A DNA stretch of 64,000 bases from Zea mays (lineage: Eukaryota > Streptophyta > Magnoliopsida > Poales > Poaceae): the NCBI RefSeq assembly GCF_902167145.1, contig NC_050102.1:11036850-11100849 (forward strand), written 5' to 3'. This document shows, in pieces, positions 56,269 to 64,000 of this stretch. Every line of letters begins with the position of its first letter. The first letter of the stretch is position 1. The notes below the pieces were generated by a model, which was given only the letters and a program-made list of their open reading frames with translations, made no database searches and was not told where the DNA came from. A program made the position numbers and the translations under genes.

Positions 56269-58464
56269 ATGGATCCTAAGGGGAAGGGAATCGTGATCAA
56301 CGATAAGGAGAAGGAGTCCTTCGTCAACAAGCCGAAGGATGACAAGCCTACCGATTCGGGCTCGGGCCACAAACGCAAAGATGGGAAGAAGAAGAAGACG
56401 AGACGCATCAAGGAGATCGTCTACTACGACGACAGTGATGAGTCCACTTCTTCCCAAAAGGATGACTACGACTATGAGAAACGAAAGACGGTTAATTCGA
56501 ACTTTTCTTTCGATTACTCTCGTATTCCGCAGAGTTCAAATGCACATTTGCTTTCCATCCCTCTTGGCAAACCTCCACACTTTGATGGGGAGGACTACGG
56601 ATTTTGGAGTCACAAAATGCGTAGTCACTTGTTCTCTCTCCATCCAAGCATATGGGAGATTGTTGAGAATGGAATGAAATTTGATAGCTCGGATAGTCCT
56701 ATATTTATTAATGAACAGATTCATAAAAATGCACAAGCTACTACTGTGTTGTTAGCCTCTTTGTGCAGGGACGAGTACCATAAGGTGAGCGGCTTGGACA
56801 ATGCCAAGCAGACCTGGGACACCCTCAAGATCTCTCATGAGGGAAACGACGTCACCTTACTCACCAAGATGGAGTTGGTGGAGGGCGAGCTTGGAAGATT
56901 CGCGATGATAAGGGGCGAGTAGCCAACCCAAACATACAACCGGCTCAAGACCCTTATCAACAAAATAAGGAGCTATGGAAGCACGCGATGGACGGACCAC
57001 GACGTCGTCCGCCTAATGCTAAGGTCCTTTACTGTACTTGATCCACATTTGGTGAACAATATTCGTGAAAATCCTAGGTACATCAAGATGTCGCCCGAAG
57101 AAGTCCTTGGAAAGTTCGTAAGCGGGCGAATGATGATCAAGGAGGCGAGGTACGTGGACGACGCGTTGAACGGTCCAATCCATGAGCCTCAACCCATTGC
57201 TCTTAAGGCAACAAGGAGCAAGGAGGCGCTACCTAGCAAGGTGGCGCAAGTTGAGGCGGCCGGGCTCAATGATGAAGAGATGGCCCTCATCATCAAGCGC
57301 TTCAAGACGGCGCTAAAGGGTCGCAAGGGACAGACAAGCAAGACCAAGACAAAGGGGAAGCGCTCATGCTTCAAATGTGGTAAGATTGGTCATTTTATTG
57401 CTAACTGTCCCGATAATGATAGTGACCAGGAACAAGGGAGCAAGAGGGAGAAGAAGAAGGCATACAAGAAGGCTAAGGGCGAGGCACACCTTGGCAAGGA
57501 GTGGGACTCGGATTGTTCGTCATCCGACTCCAAAAATGAAGGACTCGCCGCCACTGCCTTCAACAAGTCATCCCTCTTCCCCAACGAGCATCACACATGC
57601 CTCATGGCGAAGGAGAAGAAGGTATGTACTCGAGACAGTACTACTTATGATTCTTCTAGTGATGATGAGTCTAGTGATGAAGAAATAGATTACTCTAGTT
57701 TGTTCAAGGGATTGGATAGAACTAAAATAGATAAGATTAATGAATTGATTGATGCCTTGAATGAAAAGGATAGACTTTTAGAGAAACAAGAGGACCTTTT
57801 ATATGAAGAGCATGATAAATTTGTTAGTGCACAAAATTCACTTGCTCTAGAAGTTAAAAGGAATGAAATGCTTTCTAGTGAAGTGTCTACATGTCATGAC
57901 TCTATCTCTAGCTTAAAGAGAATTAACAATGATTTAAATGCTAAACTAGAAGTAGCAAATAAATCTAACTCTTGTGTAGAACATGTTATGATTTGCACTA
58001 GGTGTAAAGATTTTGACATTGATGCTTGTAGTGAACACCTAGTTTGCATTTCTAAATTAAATGATGAAGTGGCTAGTCTTAATGCCCAACTTAAGACTAG
58101 CAAGAGTGAATTTGACAAGCTAAAATTTGCAAGGGATGCCTACACGATTGGTAGACACCCCTCAATTAAGGATGGTCTTGGCTTCAAGAGGGAAGTCAAG
58201 AACTTAACAAGCCATAAGGCTTCCATCTCCACCAAGGAGAAAGGGAAGGCCCCTATGGCTAGTAGTGTGCAAAAGAACCATGCTTTCATGTATCATGATA
58301 GGAGACATTCTAGGAATGCCTTTAGAAGTTATGATGCTTTTGATTCTCATGCTATGACTGCTTCTAGTTCCCATGTTGTGCATGATAGAAATGTTGCTAG
58401 GAGAAATGTTGTTCATCATATGCCTAGGAGAAATGTTGTTAATGTTCCTAGGAAAATTAATTAA
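56269..58464 (+). pseudogene. gag: Element G gag with one premature stop
   Basis: Start ATG 56269 (MDPKGKG). The frame is clean to 58464 except for one TAG at 56920-56922, and the sequence on both sides is in the same frame. Order: basic N-terminus, UBN2-type gag core (about 56560-57170, HFDGEDYGFWSHKMRSHL, LNEEMALI-like helix), CCHC knuckle CFKCGKIGHFIANC (57367-57408), acidic Ser/Asp/Glu stretch (57420-57700), long coiled coil (57720-58110), and an Arg/His/Asn-rich tail with three ARRNVV/PRRNVV-type repeats (58380-58450). Length and order fit Opie/Ji gag, the structural protein of Sirevirus particles. Confidence 0.85.
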
Positions 58465-58659
58465 CCTTATACAATATATCATGCTTGCAATACTTCATTT
58501 GCCTTTGTAGAAAGAATAAGAAGGTGATTGCTAGAAAGTTAGGGGCAAGATGCAAGGGAGATAAAACTTGCATTTGGGTCCCTAAGACCATTGTGACTAA
58601 CCTTGTAGGACCCAACAAGAGTTGGGTACCTAAGACCCAAGCCTAAATTTGCCTTGCAG
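58465..58659 (+). other. Element G: gag-pol junction
   Basis: About 190 bp between the gag stop and the protease region. A second frame carries CIWVPKT and SWVPKT repeats (about 58570-58640), the usual end of Sirevirus gag, so the stop at 58464 may itself be a mutation or a frame change. Confidence 0.5.
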
Positions 58660-60462
58660 GTTTATGCATCCGGGGGTACAAGCTGGATTATCGACAGCAG
58701 ATGCACAAACCACATGACGGGGGAAAAGAGGATGTTCTCTTCCTACGTCAAGAACAAGGATTCCCAAGATTCAATAATATTCGGTGATGGGAACCAAGGC
58801 AAGGTAAAAGGGTTAGGTAAAATTGCTATTTCATCTGAGCACTCTATATCCAATGTGTTTTTAGTTGAGTCTCTCGGATATAATTTGTTATCTGTTAGTC
58901 AATTATGCAATATGGGATATAATTGTCTATTCACAAATGTAGATGTGTCTGTCTTTAGAAGGTGTGATGGTTCACTAGCTTTTAAGGGTGTACTAGAAGG
59001 CAAACTTTATTTAGTTGATTTTGCAAAAGAAGAGGCCGGTCTAGATGCATGCCTAATTGCTAAGACTTGCATGGGCTGGCTGTGGCATCGCCGCTTAGCA
59101 CATGTGGGGATGAAGAACCTCCACAAGCTTCTAAAGGGAGAACACGTGATAGGTCTAACTAACGTGCATTTCGAAAAAGATAGACCTTGTGCAGCTTGTC
59201 AAGCAGGGAAACAGGTGGAAAGCTCTCATCACACCAAAAATGTGATGACCACATCAAGACCCTTGGAGATGCTTCATATGGACCTCTTCGGACCCGTCGC
59301 CTATCTGAGTATAGGAGGAAGTAAGTATGGTCTTGTTATAGTTGATGATTTTTCCCGCTTCACTTGGGTATTCTTTTTGCAGGATAAATCTGAAACCCAA
59401 GGGACCCTCAAGCGCTTCCTCAGGAGAGCTCAAAATGAGTTTGAGCTCAAGGTGAAGAAGATAAGGAGCGACAATGGGTTCGAGTTCAAGAACCTTCAAG
59501 TGGAGGAGTTCCTTGAGGAGGAGGGGATCAAGCACGAGTTCTCCGCTCCCTACACACCACAGCAAAATGATGTGGTAGAGAGGAAGAACAGGACGCTCAT
59601 CGATATGGCGAGGACTATGCTTGGAGAGTTCAAGACCCCCGAGCGCTTTTGGTCGGAAGCCATGAACACGGCTTGCCACACCATCAACCGGGTCTACCTT
59701 CACCGCCTCCTCAAGAACACTTCGTATGAGCTGCTAACTGGTAACAAACCCAATGTGTCTTATTTTCGTGTATTTGGGAGCAAGTGTTATATTCTTGTGA
59801 AGAAAGGTAGAACTTCTAAATTTGCTCCCAAAGCTGTAGAAGGGTTTTTATTAGGTTATGACTCAAATACAAAGGTGTATAGGGTCTTCAACAAATCATC
59901 GGGTTTGGTTGAAGTCTCTAGCGACGTTGTATTTGATGAGACTAATGGCTCTCCAAGAGAGCAAGTTGTTGATCTTGATGATGTAGATGAAGAAGACGTT
60001 CCAACGGCCACGATACGCACCATGGCGATTGGAGATGTGCGGCCTCAGGAACAATTGGAGCAAGATCAATCGTCTTCCTCAACAATGGTGCATCCCCCAA
60101 CCTAAGATGACGAACAGGTACCTCACGTGGAGGCGCATGATCAAGGGGGAGCACAGGATGTTCAAGTTGGAGAGGAAGAAGCTCCTCAGGCACCTCCAAC
60201 CCAAGTTCGAGCGACGATTCAAAGGAATCATCCCGTCGACCAAATTTTGGGTGATATTAGCAAGGGAGTAACTACTCGTTCAAGATTAGTTAATTTTTGT
60301 GAGCATTACTCCTCTGTCTCTTCTATTGAGCCTTTCAGGGTAGAAGAGGCCTTGCTAGATCCAGACTGGGTGTTGGCCATGCAGGAGGAACTCAACAACT
60401 TCAAGTGTAATGAAGTTTGGACACTGGTGCCTCGTCCCAAGCAAAATGTTGTGGGAACCAAG
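58660..60462 (+). pseudogene. pol: Element G pol: protease, integrase and start of RT
   Basis: Protease active site reads WIIDSRCTNHMTG at about 58685; the Gly of the invariant DSG is Arg here. GAG-preintegrase follows (LWHRRLAHVGMKNLHKL, 59080-59130), then the CAACQAGK zinc pair. The integrase core has D (MDLFGPV), D (IRSDNGFEF) and E (PQQNDVVERKNRTL, where the usual Gly is Asp). The NVSYFRVFGSKCYI and GFLLGYDSNTKVYRVFN segments come next. An in-frame stop at 60103-60105 breaks the linker. RT begins with DPDWVLAMQEELNNF and EVWTLVPRP and is cut after NVVGTK at 60462 by H. Two catalytic-motif changes plus a stop show a dead copy. Confidence 0.88.
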
Positions 60463-61188
60463 TGAGAGCACCTAGAGGGGGGGTGAATAGGTGATCCTGT
60501 AACACTTAAAACTTAGGCCACAAAAAACTTGGTTAAGTGTTAGCACAATAACTGCCAAGTGGCTAGAGAGGAATCTTCAACAAAACACAATAACCAACAA
60601 GATCAATCACAGAGATGGCACAGTGGTTATCCCGTGGTTCGGCCAAGACCAACGCTTGCCTACTCCACGTTGTGGCGTCCCAACGAACGAGGGTTGCAAT
60701 CAACCCCTCTCAAGCGGTCCAAAGACCCACTTGAATACCACGGTGTTTTGCTTGCTTTTTCTCAATCCCGTTTGCGAGGAATCTCCACAACTTGGAGCCT
60801 CTCGCCCTTACACTTGAAATTCACAAAGAAACACGGAGCAAGGGAGGGATTAGTAACACACTCAAGACAAGAAATCACAGCAACACCACACACACAAGTC
60901 GCAATGAGAGCTCACAACACAACTCAATGAGTTCACTACTCAACTAGAGCTCTAATTGCTATCGCAAAGAATCAAAGGTGCGGAATTGATGTCTTGGTGC
61001 TTAGGAATGTTGTAGGAATGCTTGGTGTTCTCCTCCATGCGCCTAGGGGTCCCTTTTATAGCCCCAAGTCAGCTAGGAGCCGTTGAGAGCAATCTAGGAA
61101 GGCTGATCTTGCCTTCTGTCGACTGGCGCACCGGACACTGTCCGGTGCCCGATTTCCTTCCATAAATGGCGCAGTCGACCGTTGGCAG
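60463..61188 (-). repeat. Element H: LTR (same family as G), cut by element E
   Basis: Starts TGAGAGCACCTAGAGGGGGG, the reverse complement of the end of the G LTR, and follows it for 726 bp with roughly 10 per cent differences. Minus-strand TATA box at 61053-61060. Cut at 61188 by E, with GGCAG before the insertion. The palindrome region has just begun (61128-61145). Confidence 0.87.
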
Positions 61189-61832
61189 TGTTGGGGACCT
61201 TCGGCGTCCGAAGGTCCTCAAAAACAGAATTTAACAGTATTTCTGTAGTACAATATGTGAACAGGTACCCTCAGACTAAAATCGGCATTGCAGCAGACCG
61301 GAATAATACGAAGCTTGATACAGAGCCGAAGGTGTTGAGCAGGAAAGCTTCGGCGTAACGGCAGAGAGTGAAACCGACTTAAAGATGAAAAGGCTATTCA
61401 GACCTCAATAGATTACTATAGAGTTATTGTCAGATGTAAAGGGCATGAATGTAATTTTGTAAGGGCTGTGTCCCGTGTCTATAAATAGGTGAACAGTATC
61501 CCCGTACTGTTCACGCTGACTTGGCATTCGCTTTTTGCGTCACGCTTGTACAATCATTTCCTTCCGATTGAAGGTACACCTGTTGTTCGATAATATTTTT
61601 GTTTATACTCAATGATAATAAATGATTGTTCATGTTTTCCTTTACATTCTTCACATTTCATCCTTCGTCATTATTTGATTAATTTATGAAGGTATGTCCT
61701 TCATAACCTTCGTCCGCAAATCATTATGTCCTAAGGGAAATAGTGCTTCGGAGGACGAAGGGCATTAACGATTAACACTTTCTATGTTGCCTTGTTCTTA
61801 AACTCTTAGCACTTGAGAACAAGTCCCCAACA
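61189..61832 (+). repeat. Element E: 5' LTR
   Basis: 644 bp, TGTTGGGGACC...CCCCAACA, CTTCG-rich. TATA box at 61479-61487 (CTATAAATAG), the same spacing to GTGAACAGTA as in B. Confidence 0.9.
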
Positions 61833-61833
61833 T

Positions 61834-61851
61834 TGGCGCCCACCTCCGGTG
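61834..61851 (+). other. Element E: primer-binding site
   Basis: TGGCGCCCACCTCCGGTG one base after the LTR, identical to the site of element B. Confidence 0.85.
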
Positions 61852-61906
61852 AACTCACTTCCATTTCTTGAGCTTTTCAACATCTTCGGCAAGCATCACC
61901 TTCGTC

Positions 61907-63424
61907 ATGCCGCCGAAGAAGGCTCCAGCACCAGGGGCTAGCACGCTGCAGCCGTTGGACCCCAATCAAGACGTCCTTTCTCTTAGAGAGGCACGAAGCC
62001 AGAAGAGGAAGGCTGCCAGTCCAACACCTCCAGAGGATGATCTAGATCAGGAGATTCAAAATCTGGAAATCCTTCAGCAGCAGGTTCAACGCAAGAGGGA
62101 AAAAATGGCCAGGGTAGCTGAATTGCAGAGGCAGATAGACGAAGCCTCTGAAGAAGTTCGTCATCTTGCTCAGGACGAGCAACATCGAAGGCCTCAGCAT
62201 CAAGACCTTCATCAGGACGGTTTTCCCAACGAAGATGATTGGTATGATAATTTTCATCATGGGAATTTTGTTTTTGATGATGCTTCTCCTCTGTCCGCTG
62301 AGCTGCAGGCTACACCTTGGCCCCCGTCCTACAAGCCGCCTCAGCTCCCTGTATTTGATGGCCACTCAGACCCGAAGCAGTTTTTGATGAGCTACGAAGC
62401 AACAGTGTCTTCGTATGGTGGCAATGCTTCAGTCATGGCCAAATCTTTCGTTATGGCTGTCAGAAGTGTTGCTCAAACCTGGTATTCCTCCCTTCGGCCA
62501 GGAACGATCACTTCATGGCAGAAACTGAAGGATTTGTTGTTAACCAGCTTTCAAGGATTTCAGACGAAGCCGGTCACTGCTCAGGCTTTGTTCCAGTGCA
62601 CTCAGGACCACGAAGAATACCTTCAGGCATATGTCCGAAGGTTCTTGCGTCTGAGGGCACAGGCACCAACGGTGCCCAATGAAATTGTCATCGAGGCCAT
62701 GATCAAGGGGCTTCGGCCAGGTCCGTCAGCTCAGTACTTCGCCAGGAAGCCTCCTCAAACTTTGGAGAAGCTTCTCCAGAAAATGGATGAATACATTTGG
62801 GCTGACAATGATTTTCGCCAAAGAAGGGAGGAGGCTTTCAGGTTTTCTGAAATGACCAGGGGCTTCGGAGGAAGGTTTTATCCAAGGCATGTGAGATCAA
62901 TTCACAATTCTACACAAAATGATGACAGAGGAAGCCAACAGCAAAGGCCACAATGCTCCTCACAGGCTTCTGGACAACAGCAAAGCTCCTTCCGGCCACC
63001 AGCTCCAAGAGGCAGAGGCGCCAGGGGCTTCGGAGGAAGATTTGGCGATCAACCGAGAAAAATCTTTTGCTTATTCTGCGGTGAGAACAAAGGCCATACT
63101 ACCAGGATGTGCCATGTTACTATACAGAAGCAAAAGGAAATAGCTGAAGCAGCAGCACAACAAGCCCAGCCGAAGCAGGTCATGCATACAGCTTTGTATC
63201 ATTCGCCCTACATCCCAGAATATGTGGGCAATCATCCTGCAGTCTCTGCTGCTTCGGCAAGTCAGCCTTCAGCTTCCTGGCAGCAGCCTCCGCCTCCACC
63301 TCCGTTGCAACAAGGCCAGCAGCCAGAAGGGAGCCAATATGCTCCACATCAAAGGGACTTCAGAGAACAGTCCGAAGCTCGCACAGTCAACAGCACCGTG
63401 CCAGAGTCAAAGCACATCTATTGA
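61907..63424 (+). CDS. gag: Element E gag protein, intact (505 aa)
   Basis: Start ATG 61907 (MPPKKAP), uninterrupted to 63424. N-terminal basic/Pro-rich leader; coiled coil at residues about 45-95 (EIQNLEILQQQVQRKREK and on); linker with PPQLPVFDGHSDPKQFL (about 140-160); Retrotrans_gag core at about 175-290 (AKSFVMAVRSVAQTWYSSL, QAYVRRFLRLRAQAP). An Arg/Gly/Gln-rich stretch follows, then a knuckle CLFCGENKGHTTRMC near 388-402, whose first loop is one residue longer than the canonical C-X2-C-X4-H-X4-C. The C-terminus is Ala/Gln/Pro-rich. It would form the particle and bind RNA. Since no pol follows it and B has pol without gag behind the same leader, the two element types look complementary. 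Confidence 0.88.
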   Translation: MPPKKAPAPGASTLQPLDPNQDVLSLREARSQKRKAASPTPPEDDLDQEIQNLEILQQQVQRKREKMARVAELQRQIDEASEEVRHLAQDEQHRRPQHQDLHQDGFPNEDDWYDNFHHGNFVFDDASPLSAELQATPWPPSYKPPQLPVFDGHSDPKQFLMSYEATVSSYGGNASVMAKSFVMAVRSVAQTWYSSLRPGTITSWQKLKDLLLTSFQGFQTKPVTAQALFQCTQDHEEYLQAYVRRFLRLRAQAPTVPNEIVIEAMIKGLRPGPSAQYFARKPPQTLEKLLQKMDEYIWADNDFRQRREEAFRFSEMTRGFGGRFYPRHVRSIHNSTQNDDRGSQQQRPQCSSQASGQQQSSFRPPAPRGRGARGFGGRFGDQPRKIFCLFCGENKGHTTRMCHVTIQKQKEIAEAAAQQAQPKQVMHTALYHSPYIPEYVGNHPAVSAASASQPSASWQQPPPPPPLQQGQQPEGSQYAPHQRDFREQSEARTVNSTVPESKHIY

Positions 63425-63985
63425 CAAATATCCTACCTTAATAGCAATCTTTTTCATTCAGTTTTATTTTCTGTAATAAAGGACATTGTTTAGGTTTCAT
63501 GTAATTAGTTTCGTTGATTCCTACAAGAAAAATATGTTTTCTTCACAGGTTTGTGATAATAAAAAGGACCTTCGGACTATCGAAAATCCTTCGAAGCAAC
63601 AAAAAGTCGTTCTAAGGAACGCAGAGTAAGTCTGACGAAGTCATAAAAAGTCGTTCCGAAGGGAGCGCAGTGTAAGTTTTCTGCTCCAAAGTCGTTCCAA
63701 AAGGAATGCAGAGCATACAGCGAAAAGTCAACGCTGATACCGCCTAAGTAAAAGGCGAAGAAGCTCCAAAGACGTTCCTAAGGGAATGCAGAGCTTATAC
63801 CGCCTAAGTAAAAGGCGAAGAAGCTCCAAAGACGTTCCTAAGGGAATGCAGAGCTTATACCGCCTAAGTAAAAGGCGAAGAAGCTCCAAAGACGTTCCTA
63901 AGGGAATGCAGAGCTTACAGCGAAGAATCAGTGCTAATACAAAAATGTTGTGTGGGGATATGTGTGTATCTTTCGGAACAAATGT
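63425..63985 (+). repeat. Element E: tandem repeats after gag
   Basis: Three near-perfect 60-bp units starting at 63738, 63798 and 63858 (TACCGCCTAAGTAAAAGGCG then AAGAAGCTCCAAAGACGTTC and CTAAGGGAATGCAGAGCTTA). They are preceded by diverged copies from about 63600. The core matches the 80-bp units of B at 12771-12990. The minus-strand frame across them is an artefact. Confidence 0.88.
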
Positions 63986-64000
63986 CATCTACGTAACATA

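Larger units (their letters stand above)
54903..60462 (+). mobile_element. Element G: Sirevirus-type copia (Opie/Ji-like), interrupted by element H
   Basis: Plus-strand element with a 1317-bp 5' LTR, initiator-Met primer site, gag and the first half of pol. It is broken at 60462 inside the N-terminal part of RT by the minus-strand LTR of H, and the remainder is beyond the window. Gag has one in-frame stop; pol has one in-frame stop and altered protease and integrase residues. Confidence 0.88.
61189..64000 (+). mobile_element. Element E: cinful/zeon-like Ty3-gypsy, gag-bearing (right end outside)
   Basis: 5' LTR, primer-binding site, full gag, then 60-bp tandem repeats to the window end. No protease or RT follows gag within the 580 bp visible, and the repeats match those that follow pol in B. 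LTR start TGTTGGGGACCTTCGGC, LTR length 644 bp and the gag-then-repeat order resemble the maize zeon type, which is known to be gag-only. That name is recognition from memory, not a search result. Confidence 0.7.

Noticed and set aside
63728..63988. Minus-strand frame with three perfect protein repeats
   Set aside because: Produced by the 60-bp DNA tandem repeat, whose length is a multiple of three, so the frame stays open by chance.

Overview
The window reads as grass intergenic heterochromatin, almost certainly maize (Zea mays) or a very close relative. It is dominated by nested LTR retrotransposons, carries Sirevirus-type Ty1-copia LTRs packed with the palindrome CCGGACNGTCCGG, and includes maize-type Ty3-gypsy families. 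Nothing prokaryotic is present. Family names are recognition from motifs, not database results.

Layout. (1) 1-1474: the 3' end of a Sirevirus (element I) lying inside the gag of a second Sirevirus, element C (1475-5006), which has gag, no pol, and a 3' LTR. (2) 5164-18318: element A, a minus-strand gag-only gypsy with two 822-bp LTRs and TSD CCTTG. It is split in its gag by element B (8024-17385, TSD again CCTTG), a plus-strand gypsy with protease-RT-RNase H-integrase, no gag, and a long antisense gene region. (3) 18319-23551: the only clearly non-LTR stretch. It holds a decayed minus-strand LINE fragment and a multi-exon minus-strand gene that begins with a DRIP-like RING finger and ends in a coiled coil. 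(4) 23552-30298: element L, a complete Ty1-copia with an uninterrupted gag-pol frame. (5) 30299-32690: unassigned sequence with CACTA-like subterminal motifs. (6) From 32691: element J, a decayed gypsy, acts as the base of a deep stack. Element K (36067-45945, Tekay/Del-like chromovirus, minus) sits in J's gag. Element F (a minus LTR of the same family as C) sits in K's right LTR. Element D (46185-54443, complete gag-only Sirevirus, minus) and element G (54903 onward, plus) both sit in F. Element H (minus LTR, same family as G) sits in G's pol. Element E (61189 onward, cinful/zeon-like gypsy, gag) sits in H.

How the parts relate. Only L looks coding-competent. A and D are complete elements with gag only, C lacks pol in what can be seen, E has gag followed directly by the tandem repeats that follow pol in B, and B has pol but no gag. 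The window therefore looks like a community of partial elements that would depend on proteins supplied in trans. The most interesting items are the B/E gag-pol complementarity, the antisense gene of B with a TATA-like box of its own, the palindrome shared by copia LTRs, gypsy LTRs and a gypsy gag reading frame, the in-frame hydrophobic extension carried by L's LTR, and the RING/coiled-coil gene.
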